From NCBI GenBank assembly GCA_030867875.1, contig JAOWCC010000655.1, positions 9,632,269 through 9,696,268 of the forward strand: a DNA stretch of 64,000 nucleotides. Direction: 5' to 3'. This DNA comes from Actinernus sp. WN-2022. Lineage: Eukaryota; Cnidaria; Anthozoa; Actiniaria; Actinernidae. The notes under the pieces are model-generated. The model searched no databases. It was given only the letters and a program-made list of their open reading frames with translations, and was not told the origin of the DNA. The translations under genes and the position numbers were made by a program. Shown one piece after another: positions 1 through 11,333 of the stretch (its first letter is position 1; each line of letters opens with the position of its first letter).

Positions 1-52
1 TCGTGTGAGCAATGCCTAAAAATAAAACAAAACTTTGTGTTCCAATCTATTA

Positions 53-363
53 GGGAGCGGTCAGTAATTATGGGGGGAGGGCTAATGAGGTTTTATAAAT
101 TCAGGCCTAAAAATTGTGGCCCTTCCCCAAACCAGGGCTTAAAATATATTGACCTCCCCTAAACGTGTAGCCAGAATCTTGGCTGCGGCTGTACTGGTAC
201 AACAGTGATGGAGATGTAATAATGTACAAAAATTATAAATATTTTTCAACCATTTGGAGCATAAAAAAATGTGACGCCTCCCCTTATATGTACTAAAAAA
301 TGTGACCCTCCCCAAACTGGCAGCCCAAAAAATGTGACCCCCCAATAATTACTGACCACTCCC
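53..363. mobile_element. MITE with TTA target duplication
   Basis: The ends are inverted copies of one sequence: the left starts gggagcggtcagtaatta and the right finishes taattactgaccactccc. TTA flanks both sides (50-52 and 364-366), the 3-bp duplication expected of PIF/Harbinger-type elements. The 311-bp interior has repeated short blocks containing aaaatgtgac and cctcccc and no credible ORF. Family assignment rests only on duplication size; the inverted ends are directly visible. Confidence 0.7.
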
Positions 364-467
364 TTACCGGTACTAGAATTATCACATACAATATTAAATC
401 TTCAAACTGACATTCTCAAACACATTAATAATTCATAATATCAAAACATTGAAATCATCGCCATATA

Positions 468-770
468 TTACTGTGCTGCGCGCCGTACCGTGGCCACCTA
501 ACAAAGTTTTTGATGAATTTCTGACATCTTTCTGACATCTTCCTGACATCTTTTTAATTAATTTGGGCTGCTTAACCAATCAGGAAGCCAACAGTCTGTG
601 GCAGTCTAGCGGCTAGACAGCGTCATTTGCTGAGTGACGTGCATGAACCACAGACTATCAGCTTCCTGATTGATTAAGCAGCCCAAGTTAATTAAAAAGA
701 TGTCAAAAAGATGTCAGAAATTCGTCAAAAACTTTGTTAGGTGGCCACGGTACGGTGCGCAGCACAGTAA
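468..770. mobile_element. foldback MITE, about 300 bp
   Basis: The left end (ttactgtgctgcgcgccgta) reappears inverted at the right end, and the pairing continues for about 120 bp with scattered mismatches. Inside each arm the motif tctgacatctt is repeated two or three times in tandem. No clear target duplication was found, so the exact borders are uncertain. No coding content. Confidence 0.7.
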
Positions 771-1398
771 AGTGCTAATTTTATCATTAAAGAGGAGTTT
801 AATTAATATTCAAAACTCTTGGAGCTTACTTTAGAAGAAAATTCCTAAAAATACAGTTTCAGTAATTACAATGTACTGGTGCCTACAAACCCAAATATTT
901 TACCATTAATATTTATACAAGAGAATAGTGAAATGGTATAATATGTAACATTTGTTTATTTGAATATTGCAGCAATGCGTAATAAGGTACTAATTTTGAA
1001 AATGCTAATTACATGATATCAAAGGAGCCTCCATGTAACTTGTACACAATTTGCTGTCATAGATAAACTATATTTTTAACAGCAGTACATGTATTCTACT
1101 CTTAGTTTAAATAAATGAATTTAGAAGTTTGTTTTCTTATGTCGTCAAACAAGTTCATCCAAAGAATAAAGAAATGGTAGCAAATGCCTCCTGTGATGTC
1201 ATGTAATTAGCACTTCCCAAATTAAAACCCCTAAATTGGTGCAACATTTGAATCAAGTAATAAAGCACCATTTTTCTATTTAATAATGTAATGTAGAATC
1301 AATATTAAAGGTAAATAATTTGGGCTTATAGATATTATGCACTTTAAAGTCACCATAAATTACACTAATAACTTGAGGTTAATGAGGAACCAATAATT
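771..1398. other. AT-rich spacer
   Basis: No gene, long repeat or RNA signal seen; the sequence is AT-rich with only short chance ORFs. Confidence 0.6.
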
Positions 1399-1812
1399 TT
1401 ACATCTTTATCAGTTTAACACTGTCCTGATTTGAACTTGATCTTACAATGTTTGAGACCAACATCTGGATGGCATCCATGCCTTTTGACCTTTCCCTCAA
1501 TAAAACAGCTCCAGCCAAAGCGACACTTGCTGTCCATTTTATTGTCTCCACATCTTTACGCCGCCCTGATAAAGCTGAGGAAATCAGAATTGAATAGAAA
1601 ATAGGGGCCTTTTCCATCCACTCTTTGCACATATCCTCCATATCAAACTTCAGCATGTCTTCAGTTCCAGAAAGTCTTGCTTTCGTCTGTTTTTTTTAGT
1701 GGAACAAGGCTCAGAGCATTCTGAGGCTACAGCCCTCATGACAAACTTTAATAATTCTACTTTTAGAATTGTATGCTCCCACATCTTACGGGCCATTTGT
1801 TTTCCCAATTGG
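1399..1812 (-). pseudogene. Coding remnant, probable 3' exon of a cnidarian multi-copy gene
   Basis: Reading the minus strand from about 1812 there is protein-like sequence (starting near KMWEHTILKVELLKF, later KKNRRKQDFLEL). It shifts frame near 1655 and continues as an 85-residue stretch containing MEDMCKEWMEKAPIFYSIL and ending in a stop at 1399. The composition and the W-x(3)-APIFYSIL block resemble a large family of uncharacterised proteins that I associate with corals, whose 5' exon carries a Cys-pair motif such as the one at 2840-3060 on the same strand. The function is unknown. The frame break means it is either a pseudogene or two exons whose junction I cannot place. No protein domain of known activity is visible. 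Confidence 0.4.
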
Positions 1813-2121
1813 CTCCATGTCTGTAGCCAGCTTTCTTCGCCTTGTCTCAGATGGCCAGACTACCTCCACCTATTAAGAGAACAAAATTAGCTTAGTTTTT
1901 TCATAAATTGGTCATTTTAATATTTTCATGAGGTGTGAGTTATACCTAGTACATTTCCAAAGTTTATTATTATTTTTATTGTATTACTATCTTAAACTAT
2001 TTGAAACGTACAGCAGTACTCTATCAAATATTTTAAGGGTCGACTGTTTTACCCAATTAAATTAAAGGTCCGTGCAAGTTTTCTCAAGAAAAAAATACCT
2101 CGTGCAACAGGACCTAAAGTG

Positions 2122-2354
2122 GTAATGCACCTATCCATGTTAAGCACTAGGGGGAGGGGGGGGGGGGTGGCAAGGGGTGGGGATTTTGGCATATGCTGCC
2201 TGCCCCAGGCTAGGGTTATTTATGGGAAACATAAGGAAGATAGGGGTAGGAAATTTTGTTATTTTTGACCAAATGTGTTGTCCCAAGAATGGGGAATTTG
2301 ACATTTGTTTGGGAGAAGTTTCAAATCTCCCCGAGCTTAACATTGACAGGTGCA
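2122..2354. mobile_element. MITE with a G-run, about 230 bp
   Basis: Inverted ends: atgcacctatccatgttaag on the left matches, reverse-complemented, cttaacattgacaggtgcat on the right. Just inside the left end is a run of G residues (about 2151-2185) that could form a G-quadruplex. No target duplication is clear. The short ORFs over it on both strands are by-products. Confidence 0.6.
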
Positions 2355-2439
2355 TAATCATTGATGTGCTTGGAAAATAGAAATAATATTTATTGTGACT
2401 GGTACTGTAAACGTTTTATGTTTTGATACACTAGTGTGG

Positions 2440-2510
2440 ACTGGAGTGCAATGTGTCATCCCGGACTCGAACCGAGCCTCCCCTATCACTATAGGCCAGG
2501 GGAAAAATTG
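2440..2510 (-). repeat. tRNA-derived SINE fragment
   Basis: On the minus strand the RNA polymerase III promoter parts are present: an A-box-like tggcctatagtg (2487-2498) and, about 24 bases on, a B box ggttcgagtcc (2463-2473). The surrounding bases do not fold into a full tRNA cloverleaf (no acceptor stem found), so I call it a tRNA-derived repeat and not a tRNA gene. Confidence 0.5.
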
Positions 2511-2839
2511 TACACAGAACAAGAAATAAGAATAGGATAGGCGTAACATCTAATCATTTGAGATACAGAAATTGAAACAAGGCACAACAATGCACATGTA
2601 CGTAACTGCTGATAAAATTACCAACCTTTTAATTGGCTTTGCCTTTGAACTTTTTATTCTTTTAGCCGTGTCGAAAGTATGTCATTTTCTAGTTATATAT
2701 ATAAATACTTTATATCTTACCGTAACACCTGGTTGAGGTAAAGAAGTACAAGTGGTAGTGCTACGTGTAGATTCGCAGCAATTGGATTTGGATCTCGATG
2801 CTTGATTTCCTGCCTTTATTGGAGTACTCGTCATCAAAC

Positions 2840-3060
2840 TCAAAGGGGCAAGTCCGTTGCTCCTGCTGTTTTACTGTCATCGGTTACGATGTCCACTTCA
2901 CCTTGGCCACTATTCCGCTTGGAATAATTATTGGACAGTTCTTTAATGGAAGTCTCTAAGCTGTCTTCAAGGGTCTTCTTTTTACGAAGTCTACACAAAC
3001 ATGGAGGACAAATGCGGCTATCCGATCCCACCGCCTCTACTTTGAACGGTAATCTCTGAT
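2840..3060 (-). CDS. Probable 5' exon with a Cys-pair motif, unknown family
   Basis: The minus-strand frame reads from about 3060 (RLPFKVEAVG) through SRICPPCLCRLRKKK, then a charged, helical-looking stretch (TLEDSLETSIKELSNN) and an acidic tail to a stop at 2840. The CPPCLC cluster after a short basic block looks like part of a zinc-binding module, and the layout is like the N-terminal exon of the multi-copy cnidarian family suspected at 1399-1812. A possible splice acceptor (atagaatcag) sits at the upstream edge. The missing second Cys pair would have to be in a further upstream exon that I cannot identify. Function unknown. Confidence 0.35.
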
Positions 3061-4495
3061 TCTATTGGAAACGTTGAACGACTTCGAATATTTATGCGAG
3101 AGGTAGACAACTCAAGTTTAGAACTATAAAGGAAACAATGAACGTCATCCATATTCATAGTCTGTATATGCCGCCATATTGTTTACGTTTTCAAATTATA
3201 ACTATTATGCAAATTTATTCACATAATTACATCGGACGACATTATGTCGCTTAGATTTCAGGTGTCTCTTTCGCCGAGAGAGGGAGAGCGAATTCGGACG
3301 GCTGGCATTCAGGCTAGTATGTATTGATCTATTCACCGAGTCACTTGGTGTAGAAACAATATTGACGATAACAAATTAAATATTAGAGGCACTTCAAAGT
3401 TTTGTGCTCCGGGTGTCTTCTTTTGTGAAAATTCTATTCCGATGGATGGGTTCATCTTGTAAGCGTGACGATGCATATTCTTCTTCGTCGTCACTTTCGT
3501 TATTGGGGAGTCATTGTCCTGAGAACTTTCATCTGTTTCCTGAGAGCTTTGAAAATTTGATTCCTCGCCATCCTCTACTGTACTCCAAATATGTTTCTGT
3601 TGCTAGTGCAATGTCTTTAGGGCCTATCATGCTCTTCGCATAAGAGCCATCTTCTTTCAGAAGGTTTTATAACAGGTTGGCTCCTGGGTTCCCCAATACA
3701 ATTGGTTTTTGAGAGCCTTCAAATACAAATGTAAGCTAGACCTATTCCGGGTTTTACATTTTCATCCCCACTCTTCCTTTGCAATTCAAATTCTGCTCCC
3801 GCCTTTAGAGACGAAGCTCTTTCCGGATTCCAAAGACCTGGGACCACCACAATGAAACGAGCGTTTATGTATTTTACAAGTCTCGCCATTGTTTCTCAGC
3901 ATTTAAACAATGTGTAAAATATTTATTGTATATATAAACGGAATTTACTAGTGAGAGTGAGCATACATGTATATATATAAATCACTTTGTGGACAATTTC
4001 CTTTGTCGAACAAACGTAAATCTTTACATAGGGCCACAATCTCACAAATCGTATCAAGACCCTTTCGCATTACCGGGTATGAAGGTTGATCATGCTATAC
4101 TCATTGTTATTGGTCAGTTCTCTCATGAAGAGCTAATGAGTTTTCTTAGTAATACATCGTGCTTCGTTTTAACTCGTGAATACGCGCATGCGCAGTAATG
4201 AGTTATCGCAGAGAATGGGAGACGTGTCACTAAATAAGTCGATGGTGATCACGATCAAATCAAGAAATCGTGTGATAATCTGGAAACGAGAGGACTGGGG
4301 CGAGATTGAAACGAGCATGGGCGACAATCGATTCCGTTTATCAGTGGCAGGAGAAGTGTTTATAGGGCCAATTTATACAAGAAAACAAACTTTTATGTCC
4401 AAAAAGTGAACTTAAAGGAAATATGTACCTGTTTATAAGGCTCTATGGGCATAGTAGTTCACGTTTTGAAAAGGATTTCGATATATGTTGGACTT
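3061..4495. other. Mostly non-coding spacer with a possible coding fossil
   Basis: Between about 3440 and 3730 on the minus strand there are protein-like pieces in two frames, for example GPKDIALATETYLEYSRG and an acidic Ser/Gln-rich stretch, with an in-frame stop between blocks. They could be a decayed upstream exon of the gene at 1.4-3.06 kb or chance. Nothing else stands out. Confidence 0.3.
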
Positions 4496-4541
4496 GTCTT
4501 CGTGGACTTTGTCTTCGTGGACTTTGACTTCGTGGTCTTTA
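4496..4541. repeat. 15-bp tandem repeat, three units
   Basis: The unit tcttcgtggactttg occurs three times head to tail, the last copy diverged. Its repeated VDFVFVDF-like translation on the plus strand is a by-product and not a gene. Confidence 0.75.
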
Positions 4542-6250
4542 ATCAAAACACACAAGCCACAAGTAAAGTCTCAAATCGGGTCAAATATAGTTTAAAGCTT
4601 AATAAAGTGTACCCCGCAGTCTCTGAATGATCTTTTTATGATTTAGATCTATAATATTTGGCGTAGCTGTAAAGGCTTCTCTGGTAAGTCTGTTTGAGTG
4701 CGTTTCGTAAATATCATTCGGAAGTTGAGCGCGAGCTGTCTGCAGTCTGCCATTTAGTTTATTCAGTCTTTGTACGTTGCGTTCAGTGGATACGATGAAG
4801 CAAGTCCATGTTCTTAAGACAACCCTTAGTCAATGAGTCGAACACTTATCCGTAAGGGTATACAGAATCCGAACGACGAGAACTTTTAAGCGGCGCTTGC
4901 TCACTGAGTGAGGAGCACAATCCAGCCGCTAGCATCTGCTGTGAAAGCTTTGCTGCTGAACGCTGATTCGTTTGCCAAATTGAAAGCTCGCTAGTGGGCG
5001 GCCAGCCGGGCCTTCTAATTTATTACAAGAATACCAATTCAAATCGCTCAACATTATGGAAATTATGTTTATGATTTTGAAAATACGATTCCGATTAATT
5101 TCGGAGAAAACGTACACTTTCGTAGGCCTGCACATTTATACGCGCTGAAAATTATAAAACTTGTACCGGCCATCTTGACGACCAGATGAGGGTGCATCAA
5201 TAAAATTAAGTCAAGTACTGCTACTGCAACTATATACTTCGTGTTTCATATGTAAGAACTAGAATGGTGCTTGTTTCATTTGTGAATTTATTTCGAAGGT
5301 AAAGTCCAGTTTCCAGCTCATTTGGAATTATTTTTCCATCTCACTTGAAATGCCGTGAAGGAATGTGTTTTGTAATATAATCCCGCATGTCACAACTACG
5401 CACTTCCCTTTTAGGCCCGTTATTTGAATTTCAAAAACTCATGAATAATTAATGAGCATTTTGTCCAATCAGATGAAGGAAATCAGTCACGTGCATGCTC
5501 CTTTATACCTGATAAAATCTCATCATTTTAAAAGGCCCGCGGAGGGATTTGAATTCTGTCCCAGAGGGAAACGGGGTTAATGATTGAGACAATGGAATTT
5601 CTATTGATGTTTCAGCTTTCTCACTGAATTGCTAAATAGGATGAACGTTTAATATAAAGAATATTAATGAACATGAAATTTTATATAAAGTTTCATCCTA
5701 ATTAAGAATTCACTGATAAAGACCCAAAGATAGCAAAAAGTACACGGAACATAAGGTACCTACATAATAAATTTTGCACTAAATTTACTAATATCAGCAG
5801 ACTGCCGAGATACACAGATAATATTTTTAAAATGAAGTTATCCAACTACCATTACTTGTTTACCGAGCCACTGTTTAGTTCCAATTATTAAACCAAACTC
5901 AAAGCCGTAAAATTATAAAAAACGTGCATTAAACTTTGCCGGAGTCAAAAAATTAGAGTCTGCCGTCATGTCAGTCACATCGCTTTCCAAGTCTTGAACT
6001 TTATCGAGGTAAACCACGACACCAAATCCTTCAAGTGCAGATTCTTCTTGCATTGCGAAACGTCGCTTCAAACAACATAGTATGGAAATTTCTTCATGTC
6101 ATTCCCCTGAGATGTTCGTAATTGCAGGCGGTGATTACTCGAATATTTTGCATGGCGTTGTGAATACAAAGGTTCAATGGTTCATTAAGTAACCATTCCC
6201 TTGAGATGTGCGTCTTTCTTTCATTGCATTCTTAAAGCGTTTTTGAAGCC
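4542..6250. other. Non-coding spacer
   Basis: No supportable gene or long repeat seen. ORFs here are short, lack recognisable motifs and are not preceded by clear promoter or splice signals. Confidence 0.55.
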
Positions 6251-6352
6251 GTTTAAAACACTCACAGCACGTGTTTTATCAAGTCTAAAAATTCTCGGGC
6301 TTCGCCCTAGAATTTTTAAACTTGATAAAACACTGCTGTTCGTGTTTTAAAC
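6251..6352. repeat. Near-perfect palindrome, about 100 bp
   Basis: Two arms of about 50 nt (6251-6300 and 6304-6352) are inverted copies around a 3-nt centre (ttc), with the innermost pairing being ctcgggc with gccctag. The outer ends are gtttaaaacac and its complement. It would extrude as one long hairpin. It may be a MITE worn down to its termini; no target duplication seen. Confidence 0.75.
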
Positions 6353-6398
6353 AGTACATAATCGCTTTCCTATATCTCTTGATTATATGGCATCCCCG

Positions 6399-6498
6399 TG
6401 AGAGGTCCAGATGAAGTCCAGGCTTGCAATCTGACTGGTTCCTCATAGGTCCGGATTTTTTCATCTGGACTTCAGGTGAATTCATCCGGACCTCTCGT
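6399..6498. repeat. Inverted repeat, about 100 bp
   Basis: gagaggtccagatgaagtcc at the left is matched in reverse complement at the right (ggacttc, then tcatccggacctctc). The 79-residue ORF across it is caused by the repeat and is not supported. Confidence 0.55.
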
Positions 6499-6504
6499 GA
6501 ATTT

Positions 6505-7083
6505 GTTTTCAAGACGATATTCAAATTGAATCATAATATAATAACAAGAGAAAACGACCCAAAACTATGGAGAAAAATCTAATGACAAGGAAAATGAGTT
6601 TTACGATTTTATCTCGGCGCAACAGCCTCAAAATACAAAACAAAACAAAAACAAGTACGACTTAAACGTTTGGAGACGGTTTTGCCCGCTCAGGATTTTC
6701 CAAATTCGCTCACAACTCTTCGTAAACAAATAGCGATAAAACCCGTACGTTTTGAAAGAAACTAAACAATTTGTTACATGAAGGCAAATACTAATTTAAA
6801 ACTATTTCTGCTTTTTCGTTTTTCAGCTAAAATTCAACTTTTTAGAGCGATTAATACAGTTTTTCCAGCTCTCGCAAGTTCGATGAAAACAATTGAAACA
6901 AAAACGACTGAATTGAATGAAGCTGGATTAGTGGAGATAAATATACTATAGCTATCACCGAAATACACAGAAGCTGAAATGGCTGTGACTTCAAATAAAA
7001 AACACAAAGAAAAGTTCGGCTACCTCACAACGCTACTACAAACGTCGGCACAAACGGTCCTCACGCTTGGTCAATAACCCCTA
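6505..7083. other. AT-rich spacer
   Basis: No gene, RNA or repeat that I can support; poly-A rich and free of long ORFs. Confidence 0.55.
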
Positions 7084-7450
7084 TTCGCTATTATCGCACT
7101 TCGGCCATCTTGGATTGAAAGCGAGGCTACCGGGTTGTCGGTATATTAGCGCTTACTATTTGCTCTGTTGTTGGTCGTGAGTTTGGGTGAAAAAGCTACT
7201 TCATCTCCACTTCTGTATTTCCAATTGTACAAATAATAGCCAGAAAAGAAGATCTAGGGATTCTTTTCACATATTTGCCTCCAATGAACAGCTCAGAAAG
7301 CGATGGAATTTGAAAATACGCGGATATGTCGGCCCACACTCCAGGCTTCGATAAATATCCTATATCTAGAGTGAGTAAAAAAAACAGCTGATTATAAATA
7401 CTTATTCGTTTAAATTAGTGTGGCAGGTTCCCTCAGACTCACAGATAGCA
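7084..7450 (+). pseudogene. Decayed promoter-plus-first-exon copy
   Basis: This segment matches, in reverse complement, 13654-14010. It contains a YY1-like gccatcttgg near its start, then a shared block around ttgggtgaaaaagctacttc, then an ATG (7325) that corresponds to the start codon of the other copy. Here the reading frame is broken by TGA and TAA codons within 20 codons, although the sequence around a possible splice donor (ctacaggtc) is still recognisable. It is the dead partner of a convergent duplicated pair. Whether the parent is a host gene or a transposon gene cannot be told from the window. Confidence 0.5.
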
Positions 7451-7848
7451 CAAGTCCATTTTCTACAGGTCTAAAATCAAAATAGAGAAACCTCAATGCA
7501 GAATACCCTGCCACTTCAAATGATCACTTGAAAACCTGTGAAAAATCCTTCATAATTTATTGCTCGGTGTACTCGTTCTTTTGGATTGGAAATGGTTAGG
7601 GTTTTTGGCAAATTTTGGGGTAGGTTTTTAGAAGGCTTGTATGAGGATTTCAGAAAATGCATTATTAATGAACCAAAAGGTTTCACTTGCATGGATGGCT
7701 GATAACATTGCATTGGTACTGTAACTATATCATATATATATAAATAATGGCTCCTGATACATATATCATTATATATGTATAGTGTATGCTTGTATGTAAT
7801 TAAAATGATGATAATGACAGTAACTGACTTGCAATGTTGGGCCATTAT

Positions 7849-8356
7849 CAAGGGCACCCAACGAAGTTTTCGGTTAAAAAGCTGTTCGGGAGAGTAAGTT
7901 AGCCTAAAACTTTCGGATTTGAAAAAAATGTCCCTAGAAAATTGTTTTCTGAAATACTGGCTAGAAAATTTGTTTTCAATCCCTAGAAAATTATAGAAGA
8001 AAAGAGAGACTAAAAGGTTTCCCCTAAAATATTCGTACGTCCAATTCGTCTGATCAATAGAGTCAGAACGATTCAAAAGAACCCCTAAAAAATTCGTACC
8101 TCCACAAAACTTTGCAACATGAAGTTACTTGGGCTAGAAAATTCTTGTTTATGTTCTAGACTACTAACAAATTCGTAGGCCGGGAATATTTTGCCATAGT
8201 ATTTTCGGTTGACGCGATTTCCACCTAGAAAATCCGAACAGCTAATAGCCTTCTAGAATACGTCAAAAGACATAGTAGGCGCCTTAAAATGGCTAGAGTG
8301 AGCCGCAGACAACTGGTTTCAAAAGAATTTCAAAAAGTACTCGTTGGGTGCCCTTG
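7849..8356. mobile_element. Non-autonomous DNA element, 508 bp, CATTAT duplication
   Basis: Terminal inverted repeats begin caagggcacccaacga and end gttgggtgcccttg. The six bases CATTAT flank both sides (7843-7848 and 8357-8362). The interior is rich in copies of ctagaaaatt, which produce a long low-complexity minus-strand ORF that is not a gene. Termini and duplication size loosely recall hAT elements, which usually have 8 bp, so the family is open. Confidence 0.7.
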
Positions 8357-8953
8357 CATTATCAACAAATGGCTACTTGGAAATTGACCAAAATTACACG
8401 GAGAGAAAATGAGATATGGGTCATTTGACAATGTACAATGATGATAGTGACAATGGAAATGTTACTGGTGATGATATTAATGCAAAACAATATTGATGTT
8501 GATGACAGTGCTATTAAATAATGGCAATAAAAAATGAAACAATGACTACATAATGTATTTTTTTAATCACCTAACTTTAGTTTGCAAACTTTGTAAAATT
8601 ATTTTAATTTCCATAATTTATAATTGAAGTGAATATTAATAATTCTATTAATATTAATCTAGATGTTCAGAATCAGCTGATCAGGTTGGAGTCTGGCAGG
8701 ATACAACCTACTTTTAGTTGAGCAATACTCTAAACATATTATCATCATCATCATTATTATTATTATTATAGCCAATATATTAGGCCTTCTATGTCTCGGG
8801 TAGTACCTATTATATAAACCAACTATCTTGTGCTTAAGGGGAGCAGCCATACTAGCAATATACCATCCAGCTTTTGGATCACTATTAATATTATCTTTCA
8901 ATCATGTAAATAAAATGTAGTATCACGATTCACTGACCATTTTGTTTACTTTT
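8357..8953. other. AT-rich spacer with simple repeats
   Basis: Contains an ATT/ATC-type microsatellite near 8735-8770. No gene seen. Confidence 0.5.
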
Positions 8954-8985
8954 GAGACGCCAATATAACATGGTATTGGCGTCTC
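8954..8985. repeat. Hairpin, 12-bp perfect arms
   Basis: gagacgccaata and tattggcgtctc flank an 8-nt loop. The same gagacgcc motif ends the longer hairpin at 9384-9505, so the two probably come from one family of inverted-repeat elements. A further inverted pair (tatcacgattca near 8923 and tgaatcgtgata near 9371) may mark the outer borders of an older element between them. Confidence 0.7.
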
Positions 8986-9383
8986 AGAATACCAGCCTCT
9001 GATTGGCTCTAGCGCGAGCGCTTGCAGTTACATGGGTTCCAGGTCAAGTTCAAAAGTCGTTTGTTCAACAGCAAGATTTCTACAATTTGACCTTCAAAAC
9101 ACTGTAAATTACAAGATAATAATTATTCAATCCTAAAGGTAAGGTTGGCATTGTAGTTTCGGTCAGAAATCTAACACTCTTATCCGCTAAAAGTACAATT
9201 TTCACAATTTTTGAAGAGATTTCAAAACACGTCGCGAAAGTTGTTTCCACTCAAGCCGCGAAACCGTTGCCATAGATATACTAGGCGCCTTTTGAGAATT
9301 GAAATTACGATCAGCATAAGTTTGGTGCTTCATTCTCTTCTTTCTTTTAACAATTCACGACTTAATTGTTGAATCGTGATACA

Positions 9384-9505
9384 AAACTAATTGAGATTTT
9401 GAGACGCCGATACCGAATTATATTGCCGGCGTTGGAAGAAAATATATTCTCCCAACTGGCCGGCAATATAATTCGGTATCGGCGTCTCAAAATCTCAATT
9501 AGTTT
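9384..9505. repeat. Perfect 47-bp-arm hairpin
   Basis: The arms 9384-9430 and 9459-9505 are exact reverse complements over 47 nt, separated by a 28-nt spacer. Absence of any mismatch means it is recent or maintained by conversion. It includes the gagacgccgatacc block related to the hairpin at 8954. No coding potential. Confidence 0.85.
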
Positions 9506-9901
9506 ATAATATATTAAAATATATTGTAATAATAATAATTTTTATTATGTTAATAAATACTGCCAGACCCTAACACTGTCTCGGTTGTCTATTTTGGTAT
9601 ATCACAACATTTTGTACAATAATATTATATACTTCTGTCATAATCATTGCATGTCACTATGATGTTTTTTATAACCTACATGTAGCTAGCTGGATGGGTA
9701 CTCAAGCATCATTTACATCTTTTTTATCAATTTATTATATTTAATATTATTTATTTTCCAAGTCAAGCCACAGAAATTATGGAGGATGCAGATAGAGCAG
9801 ATTTTTTTAACCTGTTTAATAAAATCGAATAGACCTAACAGTCAGGTAACTGGTAAGTAAAATCAGTCTAAACTCGAAAATATTATTATAAGTAATATTT
9901 T
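9506..9901. other. AT-rich spacer
   Basis: TAA/ATT-rich simple sequence and no gene. Confidence 0.5.
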
Positions 9902-10033
9902 AGCATGGTATCAGGGAAATTAGTTATCAAATTTCACCCAAGATCCGAGGGGGATTAGGGAGAATTTGCATAAATCCTCCCAAGGCTCGAGGGGAAATTT
10001 AATCACTAGCTAATTTCCTGAAATGTCATGCTA
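9902..10033. repeat. Foldback, about 130 bp
   Basis: agcatggtatcagggaaatta at the left pairs with the right-hand copy (taatttcctgaaatgtcatgct), and the pairing extends toward a purine-rich centre. A small MITE remnant is likely; no target duplication was found. Confidence 0.65.
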
Positions 10034-11155
10034 TCACTTTGTAATACTATTATCACCGACTAATGAAACTAATCTCAGAGAACTTTAGTTTTTCTCTGCC
10101 TTAACTAAATATACCATAGTCGAGGTTATCCTCCCCCACAGGCAACTCCTAATTATAATTTAAAAAAAAAACAGAAAAAAGGATGTGAAATCGGGCTTCC
10201 TGTGGTAAGAGAGGGACGAGCAAATATTAGAGAGTCGCCTGCGGAGGAGGCTAAGTTGAGTTGTTAAAAAAAACACTCAACAATGGTGCTTGATTGAGCA
10301 CCATTGGTTGAACTAGACCCTGCATGGCTTCCCTTGGGGATAAGTGTGTTGTTTTTATGAAGAATAAATAAAATGTCAAGTAAAATGTAAAAATAAAATG
10401 TAATATGTGGCTGACTAAATACCCAAGGAGCATGCATGCATGGAGTTTAATCATGTCATGTTTGTGGTTTTAGGTATAATTATCTCATGTATGGAAGAAG
10501 CGTGTTTGACATATGACGAGAAGATCTTTCTTGAGCCATAAAATAGGTAGGGTTGACATGCATTGCACCCTGCTAGGGACTAATTTTTATAATGACCTGC
10601 CATAACCCTCGTGAACATGCATGCCCTTCTAATTCTCATTCTTGCATGTCAACGAGGGAAAATTAGAACAAGTATGCATGCTGATGAGGGAATTTAAAGT
10701 TTAAATGTCCCTGAACAAACAACGAAAAACTGAGGTGATCATGGTATTACTAAGAAAATCACACATGAAAATCCCAGATTAACTGGAAAGACTCTTAGCG
10801 ACAAATAGCAGGAAGTGCCTGTTTCTATGCATGTATAAGTTCCTAAAAAAAAAAAAAAAAAAAACTTCATTTCATACCAGAAATTTTACAATGACAAATA
10901 TCATTTCATAACACCCATGACCATTCTAATAAAACCTACCAAAATATTTCACTTTGATTCAGTACAAATACAAATACACAAAATTTATTATTCACACATT
11001 AAAATTTTCGTACAGATGCTCATGACACTTTATTATTAGTGGTGTGCAAAGTACACAAGTCTTATTTGTAAAATTAAAATAACGATCAACGTCGCATCTA
11101 AATGAAAATAGTGCCATGTACACGTGCATTAAAAATTATCACAATATAATAATAA
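10034..11155. other. Non-coding spacer
   Basis: Poly-A tract at about 10844-10863; no gene or long repeat seen. Confidence 0.5.
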
Positions 11156-11314
11156 TAGCACGGTGGGCATAAATGACCCCAAAATCACCGGGGTTAATTT
11201 ATTTGTCTATATCTTCAAAACTTTAAACAGTACAATAATGACTTTTTTTAAGGAGAGGTTTAGAAAGGTAAACAAAATAAAATTTCATATTTAGTGTTAA
11301 CGCGAACTTCTTAA

Positions 11315-11333
11315 TGACGTCACCATGACGTCA
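11315..11333. promoter_or_regulatory. Paired TGACGTCA octamers (left cluster)
   Basis: Two perfect palindromic CRE/ATF-type octamers at 11315-11322 and 11326-11333. Matching copies near the other end are at 13053, 13208, 13223 and 13385. They may be subterminal transposase-binding repeats or CREB/ATF sites; the sequence alone does not decide. Confidence 0.5.

Noticed and set aside
2463..2498. Possible tRNA gene
   Set aside because: A and B boxes are present but there is no acceptor stem or anticodon arm; better explained as a SINE remnant.
3404..3643. 79-codon plus-strand ORF
   Set aside because: No motif or signal; the minus strand of the same region looks more protein-like.
4176..4409. 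77-codon plus-strand ORF
   Set aside because: No recognisable family, no promoter or splice signals, composition not clearly coding.
7516..8076. 186-codon minus-strand ORF
   Set aside because: Low-complexity translation of AT-rich sequence crossing a MITE border; no motif and no relation to any family.
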